Below, one piece after another: positions 1 to 7,977 of a stretch of DNA of 64,000 nt; within the stretch, counting starts at the first letter, position 1, and each line of letters begins with the position of its first letter. This DNA is from Candidatus Nomurabacteria bacterium. Lineage in GTDB: Bacteria > Patescibacteriota > Saccharimonadia > Saccharimonadales > UBA7683. The translations under genes and the position numbers were made by a program. The notes below the pieces were generated by a model that saw nothing but the letters and a program-made list of their open reading frames with translations, ran no database searches and was not told the origin of the DNA. The stretch covers positions 117,415 to 181,414 of the forward strand of contig JACKGR010000001.1 of assembly GCA_020631895.1 (NCBI GenBank), in the 5' to 3' direction.

Positions 1-513
1 TGTGCGTGCTTCTTAGCATGACAGCTGCTTGTGATGCAGATGTGCCTTTTGACAGTGGAGGCTGTCGTCAGGTAAAAAGGAAAGCTGCCACCCTGCCGCT
101 GATAAGCGGATTTCGCCCTAACTGGTGAAATGCTCAGTGATGAGACGAATAAGGCCGAGCCCTCCACCGTGGCGGATTGATCCGAATAGATCCGTCGTAA
201 CGGTACACTTAACTTCCCGCATTAGGCAAGCGGGCATGCGAAAAGTCTAGTCGGAAGATAAATCGTGTGTGTAAGCCTCATTGGAAGATAATCCGGACGC
301 CTGGGTTATGTGACTTCCACGAGTGAGAGAAGCTAGGTTTTCGCCGCAATCGGCGATGATCAAACTTCTTTGGAACGGGGCTGCAGCCCGCGACTGAATG
401 GTCGGGGGAAGAGCAGCCCCCCGACCAAACTCACTTCTCTGCAGTTGGTGTGCAAAAGTTGCACCCATTGACACAGCCGGCGCATTCATTTGCTGCCGGC
501 TACTCTAATTTTT
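1..513 (+). ncRNA. Candidate large structured RNA (3' part), identity unknown
   Basis: There is no convincing protein gene here. The segment is clearly richer in G+C than the neighbouring genes and packed with short hairpins: CCGCT/AGCGG (about 97-110), TTTCGCC/GGTGAAA (111-133), CCCGC/GCGGG (215-234), TCGCCG/CGGCGA (342-357) and the overlapping GGGGCTG/CAGCCCC and GGTCGGGGG/CCCCCGACC pair (377-426). It ends in a terminator-like hairpin (475-501), and a new promoter for tuf follows. That layout suits an independent RNA gene whose 5' end may lie outside the window. I compared it by eye with tmRNA, RNase P RNA, SRP RNA, 5S and 23S consensus segments and found no convincing match, so no name is given. 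Strand is inferred from the terminator. Confidence 0.3.
475..513 (+). terminator. Intrinsic terminator upstream of tuf
   Basis: AGCCGGC-GCA (475-484) pairs with TGC-t-GCCGGCT (491-501) around a short loop, followed by a T-rich run. It would end the structured RNA to its left and isolate tuf. Confidence 0.6.
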
Positions 514-529
514 GGGGTAATTTTTGCTA

Positions 530-558
530 TTGATACCAGATAGACAATACGATATACT
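530..558 (+). promoter_or_regulatory. Promoter of tuf
   Basis: TTGATA (530-535), 17-bp spacer, TATACT (553-558). Predicted start near 565, leaving a leader of about 100 nt that carries the Shine-Dalgarno AGAAGGAG (645-652) ahead of the ATG. Confidence 0.7.
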
Positions 559-661
559 TGTCTAGTATCTCGCGTGAGGGCATTGCTTTAGTGCAAACTA
601 AGTAGTAAGGACCGCGTGACAAATCAACAACAAGTAATAATTTTAGAAGGAGAAAATCTCA

Positions 662-1843
662 ATGGCAGATTTTGACCGAAGTAAGCCGCACGTAAACGTT
701 GGAACAATGGGCCACGTTGACCACGGTAAAACTACATTAACAGCTGCAATTAAGGCTGTGCTAGCAAAAAAATTACCTAGCGATGTTAACCAAGCAGTAT
801 CGATTGATGAAATTGATAAAGCTCCAGAAGAAAAAACTCGTGGTATAACAATTGCTACGTCTCACCAAGAGTACGAGAGCGAGAAGCGACACTACGCACA
901 CGTAGATATGCCAGGACACGCTGACTATGTTAAAAACATGATTACTGGTGCTGCTCAAATCGACGGAGCAATTCTAGTTGTAGGTGCAAACGACGGTCCA
1001 CTTCCGCAAACTCGTGAGCACGTACTTCTTGCAAAGCAAGTTGGCGTACCAAAGATCTTAGTATTTATGAACAAGATGGACCTTGCTGACGCTGAACTAG
1101 TTGAACTAGTTGAAGAGGACATCCGAGATCTTCTTGAGAAGAACGGCTTTGACCGAGACTGCCCAATTGTTAAAGGTTCAGCTACAAAAGCTCTCGAAGG
1201 TGACTCCGCTAACGAAGATACAGTTATGGAGCTTGTTAAAGCCATGGACGAGTACTTTGAAGAGCCAAAGCGCGATCTAGACAAGCCATTCCTAATGCCT
1301 ATTGAGGACGTCTTCTCAATTAAGGGTCGTGGAACAGTGGCTACAGGACGTATCGAAACCGGAATCGTTAAGATTAACGACGAGGTTGAGATTGTTGGTA
1401 TCCGTGATACTAAAAAGACAGTTGTAACTGGTATCGAGGCATTCAAAAAGAACCTTGACCAAGGACAAGCTGGTGACAATGCTGGAATCTTGCTACGAGG
1501 TATCGAGCGAGACGACATCGAGCGTGGCCAGGTTATCTGTAAACCAGGTTCAATCACTCCACACACAGAGTTTGACGCAGAAGTTTATATCCTTAAAAAA
1601 GAAGAAGGCGGACGTCACACTCCATTCTTTAAAGGTTACAAACCACAGTTCTACTTTAGAACTACTGATGTAACTGGAGAAGTTGAACTTCCTGCAGACA
1701 AAGAGATGGTAATGCCAGGTGACACTGTAACCTTTAAGGTTAAGTTGCTTGCTCCAATTGCCATGGAACAGGGTCTAAACTTTGCAATCCGCGAAGGAGG
1801 ACGAACTGTTGGTGCAGGTGTGGTTACAAAAATCACAAAATAG
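662..1843 (+). CDS. tuf: Elongation factor Tu
   Basis: A GTPase that delivers aminoacyl-tRNA to the ribosome. The 393-aa length is normal. The G1 motif GHVDHGKT (residues 17-24), switch I RGITI and G4 NKMD are present, followed by the two beta-barrel domains and the usual GAGVVTKI ending. Oddity: the G3 motif reads DMPGH (Met83), whereas almost all bacterial EF-Tu have DCPGH. The gene is monocistronic, with its own promoter and a terminator directly after, and lies upstream of rpsJ. No fusA or rpsL/rpsG is adjacent, so the classical str operon is split. Confidence 0.98.
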   Translation: MADFDRSKPHVNVGTMGHVDHGKTTLTAAIKAVLAKKLPSDVNQAVSIDEIDKAPEEKTRGITIATSHQEYESEKRHYAHVDMPGHADYVKNMITGAAQIDGAILVVGANDGPLPQTREHVLLAKQVGVPKILVFMNKMDLADAELVELVEEDIRDLLEKNGFDRDCPIVKGSATKALEGDSANEDTVMELVKAMDEYFEEPKRDLDKPFLMPIEDVFSIKGRGTVATGRIETGIVKINDEVEIVGIRDTKKTVVTGIEAFKKNLDQGQAGDNAGILLRGIERDDIERGQVICKPGSITPHTEFDAEVYILKKEEGGRHTPFFKGYKPQFYFRTTDVTGEVELPADKEMVMPGDTVTFKVKLLAPIAMEQGLNFAIREGGRTVGAGVVTKITK

Positions 1844-1865
1844 TTAATCTCATAACTAACAATCT

Positions 1866-1888
1866 GAGACGCTACGGCGTCTCTTTTT
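1866..1888 (+). terminator. tuf terminator
   Basis: GAGACGC (1866-1872), tetraloop TACG, GCGTCTC (1877-1883), then five Ts. Confidence 0.85.
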
Positions 1889-1931
1889 GATTTCCTAGTT
1901 ATTATTCAAAATATAATGGTAGAATTTAATT

Positions 1932-2534
1932 ATGAAAAGATGTCCTTATAATGGTGATCCAGAGAAACCTTGTGCAGTTCCTGAGGACTGGGAGAATATT
2001 CTTTACAATTCCTGTAACGACGGAGAGTATGGACGAAATTGTGCAGCAATAATGTCTCAGATGATCGTGCTCGGTTCTACTGGTAGAGAGGGTATAAGAA
2101 GCTGTTTTGACGAACTTTACGGCGAGATAATTGGTCATTATTCACCAAAGACCATAAGTGTGAGTGAAGCACCAGATCATTTACAAGAAGATGTCGTAAA
2201 GTGCAGACTGCCAGTACGTGAAAAGCGACCGATGATAGAAGGAGGAGTCGCGATACATCATGTAGACTTGATGTGTACGCTACTCAATAATGAGATGCTA
2301 GTAGCTTCAAACTGGTATGAAAATAGACGCAATCAACTCACGACCAGAGACACTGCAATAAACTGGTGGATATTTGCAGAATCCGATGGTGAGATTGACT
2401 TATTACTAGAGCCGATAGATACAGTCTCTCAATATGACCAATCTTTCCATCCTGGATCTGCTGTGCTGCACAATGCCTTTAACCCGCCGTTGATGATTGT
2501 CGAAATATTGCGAAGAAGAGCAAAAGTTGATTAA
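1932..2534 (+). CDS. Hypothetical protein, Cys-containing, 200 aa
   Basis: Family not recognised. It is a soluble-looking protein with no signal peptide or membrane segment. The N-terminus carries CPYNGDPEKPC (Cys4, Cys14) and further cysteines at about 28, 37 and 58, so metal binding or disulfides are possible but unproven. A TATAAT box (1912-1917) sits 14 nt before the ATG with no clear Shine-Dalgarno, giving a very short predicted leader. It stands alone between tuf and rpsJ. Confidence 0.75.
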   Translation: MKRCPYNGDPEKPCAVPEDWENILYNSCNDGEYGRNCAAIMSQMIVLGSTGREGIRSCFDELYGEIIGHYSPKTISVSEAPDHLQEDVVKCRLPVREKRPMIEGGVAIHHVDLMCTLLNNEMLVASNWYENRRNQLTTRDTAINWWIFAESDGEIDLLLEPIDTVSQYDQSFHPGSAVLHNAFNPPLMIVEILRRRAKVD

Positions 2535-2652
2535 TATCCCTGTATATTATAGAATTACACTACAAACTAATTGTGATGACTAAAAGTCATTGTGGTGACT
2601 CTCTATAGCGCCATAAAGATGTTACATCACTTGTAAGAAGAAAGGGCATTTA

Positions 2653-2976
2653 ATGTCAGAAGTTCCACAAAAGCAAAAGATTCGTATCCGTTTGAAGGCT
2701 TACGATCACAAAATTATAGATCAATCTGCAAAACAGATCATCGATACTGCACTTAGAACAGGTGCAACAATTAACGGACCAATCCCACTACCTACTCGTA
2801 AGAGTAAGTACACAGTAGTGAAAAGCCCGCATGTCTATAAAAAAGGCATGGAACAGTTTGAGATGCGTGTTCACAAGCGACTAATCGATATCTTAGACCC
2901 AACTCCTAAGACAATTGATAGTCTTATGAACTTATCACTTCCTGCTGGTTGTGATGCCGAAATCCGAATGGATTAA
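2653..2976 (+). CDS. rpsJ: 30S ribosomal protein S10
   Basis: S10 (107 aa) is part of the 30S head and also the NusE antitermination factor. It is recognised by the N-terminal KIRIRLKAYDHKIID block and the RTGATINGPIPLPT loop. The Shine-Dalgarno AGAAAGG precedes the ATG. The 118-bp upstream gap holds ATGACT/AGTCAT (about 2575-2589), a small hairpin that could serve leader regulation. Unusually, rpsJ is cut off from the rest of the S10 operon: a terminator and a small membrane protein gene separate it from rplC. Confidence 0.97.
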   Translation: MSEVPQKQKIRIRLKAYDHKIIDQSAKQIIDTALRTGATINGPIPLPTRKSKYTVVKSPHVYKKGMEQFEMRVHKRLIDILDPTPKTIDSLMNLSLPAGCDAEIRMD

Positions 2977-3013
2977 TCAGCGCAACTCTTTCAAGCTAAA
3001 CTTGTATAGTGAG

Positions 3014-3035
3014 AACCGCCCATAAGGCGGTTTTC
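3014..3035 (+). terminator. rpsJ terminator
   Basis: AACCGCC (3014-3020), loop CATAA, GGCGGTT (3026-3032), then Ts. It supports rpsJ being its own transcription unit. Confidence 0.8.
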
Positions 3036-3070
3036 TATTTATCTAAGCTTATGCTTAAATAGAAACTAAC

Positions 3071-3349
3071 ATGGTAAAACCGAAAAGAAAAACAAAAAAA
3101 TCACAGATTGAGTCAAATTCTACCTTCTTTCTGAAGATTCTGCTGTTCTTTATCCTGGGTACTCTATGGGTACGTCTAATAAATGTAAATATCGGCCCCT
3201 TCCAACACATTAGCTTGCCTGTTGGACTCCTTGTAGGGCTTCTATTCGCTTCACACGAGCATTTTACGATAGATAGTAAGATAGAATTCGCAGTTCTCCT
3301 TGTCGCAACTTTTATTAGTTTTTATCTTCCAGTTGGAATCACACTTTAA
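3071..3349 (+). CDS. Small membrane protein, hypothetical, 92 aa
   Basis: Not recognised. A strongly basic, Lys-rich N-terminus (first 12 residues) is followed by hydrophobic stretches at about 19-37, 46-61 and 70-89, so two to three membrane passes with the N-terminus in the cytoplasm by the positive-inside rule. It lies between rpsJ and rplC, where S10 operons normally have nothing. A possible -10 (TTAAAT, 3055-3060) lies 10 nt before the ATG. Confidence 0.7.
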   Translation: MVKPKRKTKKSQIESNSTFFLKILLFFILGTLWVRLINVNIGPFQHISLPVGLLVGLLFASHEHFTIDSKIEFAVLLVATFISFYLPVGITL

Positions 3350-3353
3350 ACTG

Positions 3354-3383
3354 TTGACACTACAGTAATATATCTGTTACACT
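3354..3383 (+). promoter_or_regulatory. Main promoter of the rplC ribosomal operon
   Basis: TTGACA (3354-3359), 18-bp spacer, extended -10 TGTTACACT (3375-3383). The start near 3390 leaves a leader of about 120 nt before rplC, the usual place for ribosomal-protein autoregulation; I could not identify a specific L4 binding structure. Confidence 0.7.
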
Positions 3384-3510
3384 TGTTTGGTAATTTCATG
3401 CCTCCAATGGTGAAAGATTGGCAAGTCTAGAGGTCCAGGAGTCTATACGACAAACGGATACCGTAGATCGACCAATATTTTTGTTTGCTAAGAGGTTAAT
3501 AAGGACAAAG

Positions 3511-4128
3511 ATGAAAGCAATTTTGGGCACAAAAATCGGTATGACTCAAATCCTAGCAGAGGATGGTATCTTAGTGCCTATTACTCTTGTTAAAGCTGGA
3601 CCTTGCACAATTACTCAACTTAAGACTGATGATACTGATGGTTATACTGCAATTCAGATAGCACTTGATGGTGGTAAGAACACCAGTAAGTCAGTCAAGG
3701 GCCACGTCGCCAAAGCAAATAAAGAACTCATGCCTAAGATTATTCGTGAATTTAGAACAAATGAAATCTCTGAGGAGCAAACTGTAGGCTCCTCTTTTGA
3801 TGTCTCAGTATTTGCAGTTGGCGACACCGTCAAAGTAACTGGTAAAAGCAAGGGTAAAGGTTTTGCCGGAACAGTTAAGCGACATAACTTTACAACTAGT
3901 GCTAAAACTCATGGTGGAAACGGTGTAGTCAGACGACCCGGGTCAATCGGATCAATGTACCCTCAAAAAGTCTTTAAGGGTAAGAAGATGGCTGGCCAAA
4001 TGGGCTCAGAGCAAGTTACAGTCAGCGGCCTATCAGTTGCGCTAATTGATGTTGAGAACAGCCTTATTGGACTAAAAGGTGCAATTCCAGGGCCTAAAAA
4101 GAGCCTAGTAACGGTGGTAGGAGCATAA
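3511..4128 (+). CDS. rplC: 50S ribosomal protein L3
   Basis: L3 (205 aa) nucleates 50S assembly. It starts MKAILGTKIGMTQI and has the conserved RRPGSIG and VEN segments. ATG 3511 was chosen because AAGGAC sits just upstream and the protein then begins exactly where L3 proteins begin; a TTG at 3418 would add about 30 residues found in no L3. First gene of the superoperon; 1 nt separates it from rplD. Confidence 0.97.
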   Translation: MKAILGTKIGMTQILAEDGILVPITLVKAGPCTITQLKTDDTDGYTAIQIALDGGKNTSKSVKGHVAKANKELMPKIIREFRTNEISEEQTVGSSFDVSVFAVGDTVKVTGKSKGKGFAGTVKRHNFTTSAKTHGGNGVVRRPGSIGSMYPQKVFKGKKMAGQMGSEQVTVSGLSVALIDVENSLIGLKGAIPGPKKSLVTVVGA

Positions 4129-4129
4129 T

Positions 4130-4780
4130 ATGGCAGACTCAACTAAAACTACTATAGCTACTAAAACCGTGACACTTCCAAAAGAGGTCTTTGCAGTTGA
4201 AGTTAGCAACCACGATCTACTTAAACGAGCTTACGAATCATATCTAGCTAATGGTAGAGAGAACTTTGCCGTAACTAAAACTCGTGGACTCATCCGCGGT
4301 GGTGGTAAAAAACCATGGCGTCAAAAAGGTACAGGCCGAGCACGATTTGGTTCAAGCCGTAACCCAATCTGGCGTGGTGGTGGTATTGTATTTGGTCCTA
4401 ACGGAACTGAAAACTATACAAAGACTCTCCCTACTGCTCAAAAACGACTTGCGCTCAGACAAGCCCTATCACTAGCTAGCAAATCAAAGAAGATTATTGT
4501 TGATGATTTCACCTCAAAAGAGGGTAAAACCAAAGATATGCTTGATCTAATCAAGAAGCACTCTCTAACACGACGAATCTTGGTTATTGTAGACAATAAA
4601 ACAGATCTAATTGAGCGTTCAGCCGGCAACGTACAAAACGTTAAAGTTGTCCAAGCTCTTTACCTAAACGTATTCGACATCCTAAATGCTGATAGAATCG
4701 TTATTTCGCCAAAAAGCGTTGAGCTAGTTAAAGATTGGCTAACTCGACCAGTTAAGGGTAATGGAGGCCAAGATGCTTAA
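4130..4780 (+). CDS. rplD: 50S ribosomal protein L4
   Basis: L4 (216 aa) lines the peptide exit tunnel and in many bacteria represses the S10 operon. The tunnel loop is recognisable from TKTRGLIRGGGKKPWRQKG through RARFGSSRNPIWRGG, followed by the Rossmann-like C-terminal half. The end overlaps rplW by 8 nt, so the two are probably translationally coupled. Confidence 0.96.
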   Translation: MADSTKTTIATKTVTLPKEVFAVEVSNHDLLKRAYESYLANGRENFAVTKTRGLIRGGGKKPWRQKGTGRARFGSSRNPIWRGGGIVFGPNGTENYTKTLPTAQKRLALRQALSLASKSKKIIVDDFTSKEGKTKDMLDLIKKHSLTRRILVIVDNKTDLIERSAGNVQNVKVVQALYLNVFDILNADRIVISPKSVELVKDWLTRPVKGNGGQDA

Positions 4781-5084
4781 TTTAAAACCACGAATTAGCG
4801 AGAAGGCTTACGCCCAGAGCACCCTAAATCAGACTTATGTATTTGTAGTTCCAACTTCTAGCAACAAGATTCAGATCAAAGCTGCTGTAGAGGCTCAGTA
4901 CAACGTAACTGTTGAGGCTGTAAACATTATTGTCCAAAATGGTAAAAAGGCTCGGTCTATCCGACTAGGTAACCGTCGAGCTCGACCAATTATGGGTGAG
5001 AGAAGCGATATCAAAAAGGCTTACGTACGTCTTAAAGCTGGCGATAGCATCAAGATTTTTGATGAAGAAGAGGAGAAGAAGTAA
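4773..5084 (+). CDS. rplW: 50S ribosomal protein L23
   Basis: L23 (103 aa) sits at the tunnel exit and docks trigger factor and SRP. It starts MLNLKPRISEKAY, matching the usual LKPxxSEKA opening. The start at 4773 is set by GGAGG (4763-4767) 5 nt upstream; an in-frame ATG at 4761 would overlap that site. The stop codon overlaps the rplB start by one base. Confidence 0.95.
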   Translation: MLNLKPRISEKAYAQSTLNQTYVFVVPTSSNKIQIKAAVEAQYNVTVEAVNIIVQNGKKARSIRLGNRRARPIMGERSDIKKAYVRLKAGDSIKIFDEEEEKK

Positions 5085-5920
5085 TGGCTATTAAAGTCCT
5101 AAAACCTACTACTCCTGGACGAAGAGGCATGACAAGCCAAGACTTCTCAAAAGTCACAACTAACAAGCCTCTAAAATCTCTTACTGTTGTTAAGCGACGT
5201 ACTAATGGTAGAAACAACCAGGGACGTATTACTATTCGTCACCGTGGTGGTGGGGCAAAACGTTTCTACCGAATCGTTAACTTCAAACAACTTGATTTTG
5301 AGAAGGCTACAATTGAGGCAATTGAGTACGATCCAAACCGCTCTGCCAACATTGCGCGGATTAAAGATCAAGACAACAAGTATCACTACGTTATTGCTAG
5401 CGGATCAATGAAGGTTGGACAACTCATTAGTGTTGGAGAAAAGTCAGCAATTGAAGAAGGTAACCGTCTTCCACTTAAATCTATACCACTTGGTAGCTTC
5501 ATCTACGCTGTTGAACTTCAGCCTGGACGTGGTGCTCAAATGGTACGATCAGCTGGCGTCAAAGCTCAGTTAACTGCTCGTGAAGGAGATTACGCTCAAG
5601 TTAAGCTACCTAGCGGTGAAGTCAGAATGGTAAATGTTAACTGTATGGCTAGCATCGGTACTGTTAGTAACGAGCAACACCAGAACGTCAAGATTGGTTC
5701 AGCTGGACGCAGACGCAACCTAGGCCGTCGACCTCAGGTTAGAGGTAAAGTTATGAATGCTGTCGATCATCCAAATGGTGGAGGTGACGGTGGAGCGCAC
5801 GGAATTGGTGGACAACCTAAAACTCCATGGGGTAAACCAACTCTTGGATACCGAACACGCAGAAACAAGCGCACAACTAAGTTTATTGTTAAAAGTCGTC
5901 ATCAGGCGAAGAGGAAATAA
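5084..5920 (+). CDS. rplB: 50S ribosomal protein L2
   Basis: L2 (278 aa) supports subunit association and the peptidyl-transferase centre. It carries GRITIRHRGGGAKR and the C-terminal VDHPNGGGDGG loop. The functionally important first His of the DHPHGGG signature is kept, while the second is Asn here. The downstream neighbour is not rpsS but an extra small gene, a break in one of the most conserved gene pairs in bacteria. Confidence 0.97.
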   Translation: MAIKVLKPTTPGRRGMTSQDFSKVTTNKPLKSLTVVKRRTNGRNNQGRITIRHRGGGAKRFYRIVNFKQLDFEKATIEAIEYDPNRSANIARIKDQDNKYHYVIASGSMKVGQLISVGEKSAIEEGNRLPLKSIPLGSFIYAVELQPGRGAQMVRSAGVKAQLTAREGDYAQVKLPSGEVRMVNVNCMASIGTVSNEQHQNVKIGSAGRRRNLGRRPQVRGKVMNAVDHPNGGGDGGAHGIGGQPKTPWGKPTLGYRTRRNKRTTKFIVKSRHQAKRK

Positions 5921-5922
5921 TT

Positions 5923-6246
5923 ATGGCTGAAACACACTTCACTATTACTGAACATCCACCTGTACCAGGAAGCGTATTGTTGAGTGACTGTATCGTTCAA
6001 GATTTTAATGTAAGTGGTCGTATTGACGCAGTTCCAAGAATAGGTGCTGTTGGCAGAATGCTAGGACGTGTTTTGGGTCAACAGGTAGAACCACCTACTG
6101 CCGCACGCGTGGTGGAGATTGTAGAACATGCTATGAATGAAGTAGTTGATCCAGATGCAAAAAAACACTTTGGACATCGAGATTTTATCTTGGAAGCTCT
6201 AGAAGCTGCTTTACCGGAACTAGAAGAAAGGAAATCAAATGTCTAG
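5923..6246 (+). CDS. Unknown 107-aa protein inserted between L2 and S19
   Basis: Family not recognised. Soluble, mildly acidic, no signal or membrane segment. The middle (about residues 40-75, GAVGRMLGRVLGQQVEPP onward) looks helical and the C-terminus is Glu-rich. It starts 2 nt after rplB with GAGG upstream, and its last 8 nt overlap the rpsS start, so it is translated as an integral member of the ribosomal operon at comparable stoichiometry. Context suggests a ribosome-associated or assembly role; that is inference only. Confidence 0.8.
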   Translation: MAETHFTITEHPPVPGSVLLSDCIVQDFNVSGRIDAVPRIGAVGRMLGRVLGQQVEPPTAARVVEIVEHAMNEVVDPDAKKHFGHRDFILEALEAALPELEERKSNV

Positions 6247-6502
6247 ATCACTTAAAAAAGGACCATTTGTAGACCCGAAGCTTGCTAAAAAAGTAGCAGC
6301 TCTTGGTGCTGATGATCGAACTGTTATTAAAACTTGGGCACGTGCTTGCACAATCAGCCCTGAGATGGTTGGCCGAACTATCGCTGTTCATAATGGTAAG
6401 GTTCACGTACCAGTATTTATAAGTGAGAACATGGTTGGACACAAACTTGGTGAGTTTTCACCAACAAGAAAATTCCGTAAGCACGGAGGCAAAGAGAAAT
6501 AA
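6239..6502 (+). CDS. rpsS: 30S ribosomal protein S19
   Basis: S19 (87 aa) is in the 30S head. It is typical throughout: MSRSLKKGPFVD at the start, WARACTISPEMVGRTIAVHNG in the core, GHKLGEFSPTRKFRKHGG at the end. Shine-Dalgarno GAAAGGA lies within the preceding small gene, with which it overlaps. Confidence 0.97.
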   Translation: MSRSLKKGPFVDPKLAKKVAALGADDRTVIKTWARACTISPEMVGRTIAVHNGKVHVPVFISENMVGHKLGEFSPTRKFRKHGGKEK

Positions 6503-6504
6503 TC

Positions 6505-6927
6505 ATGGCAACTTTTGTTAAGGCACAAGCTAAAGGCGTTGATATGACCCCACGTAAAGTTGGTATTGTTGCTAGCTTGGTTCGAGGTACTACAGTCGCA
6601 AATGCACTTACAATTTTAGAGCACACCCCAAGACGAGCTGCCGGCCCGATCTCAAAAGTTATTACTAGCGCAAAGGCAAATGCAGTTAACAATCACAACA
6701 TGAACGGTGATGATCTAGTAATTTCTGAGCTTCATGTTAGTCCTGGACCTCGTATGAAGAGATTCCGCCCTGTTGCACGCGGTAGTGCTCACCCATATCA
6801 GAAGAAGACTACTCATATCACAGTTGTAGTTACTGGTACAGAGAAGACAAAACCAAAGTCAACAACTACAGTTAAGACTACTGCGCCAAAATCTAAGGCT
6901 AAATCAGAACCTAAAGGAGACAAATAA
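6505..6927 (+). CDS. rplV: 50S ribosomal protein L22
   Basis: L22 (140 aa) contributes the tunnel beta-hairpin. The core has TPRKVGIVASLVRG and the RMKRFRPVARGSAHPYQKK hairpin region. A Lys/Thr/Pro-rich C-terminal tail of about 25 residues goes beyond the usual length (about 110). One-base stop/start overlap with rpsC. Confidence 0.95.
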   Translation: MATFVKAQAKGVDMTPRKVGIVASLVRGTTVANALTILEHTPRRAAGPISKVITSAKANAVNNHNMNGDDLVISELHVSPGPRMKRFRPVARGSAHPYQKKTTHITVVVTGTEKTKPKSTTTVKTTAPKSKAKSEPKGDK

Positions 6928-7559
6928 TGGGACAAAAAGTAAATCCAATTAGCATGCGTCTTCAGGTTAATAAACAGTGGAGAAGTAAATGGTTTGCAGG
7001 TAAAAAAGACTACGCGAACTTCTTAAACCAAGATATAACTTTGCGACGAGAAATTGAGAAGAAATTTGAGACGCGCGGAGTTATCGATCGAATCGATATT
7101 GAGCGTTCACCTAATCTTGTAACAGTCACTATCCATACCTCAAAAGCCGGGGTTGTTATCGGCCGTGGTGGTGTTGGCGCTCAAGAGATCAAAGCATTGA
7201 GTGAGAAAGTATTCCAAACGACAGTCCGTGTAAACATCGAGGAAGTTAAACGACCAGAACTTTCAGCTAAATTAGTTGCTGAGAACATCGCTCGTCAACT
7301 CGAGAGACGAATAGCCTTCAGACGTGCTGTTAAAATGACTGCTGCATCATCAATGAGAGCTGGTGCTAAAGGTATCAGAATCGAAGTCGCTGGACGTTTG
7401 CAGGGTGCTGAAATGAGCCGTCGAGAAAAGCATATTGAAGGAAGCGTACCTCTTCATACCATACGTGCTGACATTGATTATCACGCGGCTAGAGCTAAAT
7501 ATCCTGGCGCAGGTATCATCGGCGTTAAGGTTTGGATTTATAAAGGCGAGGCAGTTTAG
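6927..7559 (+). CDS. rpsC: 30S ribosomal protein S3
   Basis: S3 (210 aa) is at the mRNA entry site. It opens MGQKVNPISMRL, has the KH-domain GVVIGRGGVGAQEI loop, and ends PGAGIIGVKVWIYKGE. Slightly shorter than E. coli S3 because the C-terminal tail is trimmed. Followed at once by rplP. Confidence 0.97.
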   Translation: MGQKVNPISMRLQVNKQWRSKWFAGKKDYANFLNQDITLRREIEKKFETRGVIDRIDIERSPNLVTVTIHTSKAGVVIGRGGVGAQEIKALSEKVFQTTVRVNIEEVKRPELSAKLVAENIARQLERRIAFRRAVKMTAASSMRAGAKGIRIEVAGRLQGAEMSRREKHIEGSVPLHTIRADIDYHAARAKYPGAGIIGVKVWIYKGEAV

Positions 7560-7560
7560 T

Positions 7561-7977
7561 ATGTTATTACCAAAAAAGACTAAATTCAGAAAAGTCCGTA
7601 AAGGCAAGATCAAAGGTGTCGCAACTAGTGGCAATTACGTTGCATTTGGTGATTACGGACTAGTCTCTATGGATATGGAACGAATCAGTTCTAGGCAGAT
7701 AGAGTCAGCTCGTCAAGCTATGACTAGATACATCAAACGTGGCGGTAAAGTTTGGATCAGAATCTTTCCTCATACTCCTGTAAGCCGAAAACCTCTTGAT
7801 GTAAAAATGGGTAGCGGTAAGGGTAATCCTGAATTTTTTGTAGCCAAAGTTAGACCTGGAACTGTACTTTTTGAGATGGGTCGTGGAGTAACCGAGGAGC
7901 AAGCTCGAGAAGCCATGCGACTTGCTGGTCATAAACTGCCTGTTAGAACTAAGTTTGTAGTTAGGGAGCAAGCATAA
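7561..7977 (+). CDS. rplP: 50S ribosomal protein L16
   Basis: L16 (138 aa) contacts A-site tRNA. It starts MLLPKKTKFRKVRKGKIKG and contains the conserved GKGNPEFFVAKVRPG block. ATG 7561, one base after the rpsC stop, gives the standard L16 N-terminus; upstream in-frame starts lie inside rpsC and were rejected. Confidence 0.96.
   Translation: MLLPKKTKFRKVRKGKIKGVATSGNYVAFGDYGLVSMDMERISSRQIESARQAMTRYIKRGGKVWIRIFPHTPVSRKPLDVKMGSGKGNPEFFVAKVRPGTVLFEMGRGVTEEQAREAMRLAGHKLPVRTKFVVREQA

Noticed and set aside
247..489. Minus-strand 80-aa reading frame
   Set aside because: Lies entirely in the hairpin-dense segment, no ribosome binding site, composition unlike coding sequence.
1..513. tmRNA, RNase P RNA or rRNA fragment
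   Set aside because: No tRNA-like CCA end or tag frame, no GAGGAAAGUCC/ACAGAAA-type conserved segments, and no recognisable 16S, 23S or 5S blocks. Left as unknown RNA.
955..1566. Long antisense frame within tuf
   Set aside because: Shadow of a highly biased gene; the sense strand is an intact EF-Tu.
3005..3010. TATAGT as a promoter -10 for the membrane protein at 3071
   Set aside because: It lies directly before the rpsJ terminator hairpin, so a transcript from it would be terminated at once.
3418..3510. TTG-started N-terminal extension of L3
   Set aside because: No L3 has these residues; a Shine-Dalgarno and the conserved N-terminus support ATG 3511.
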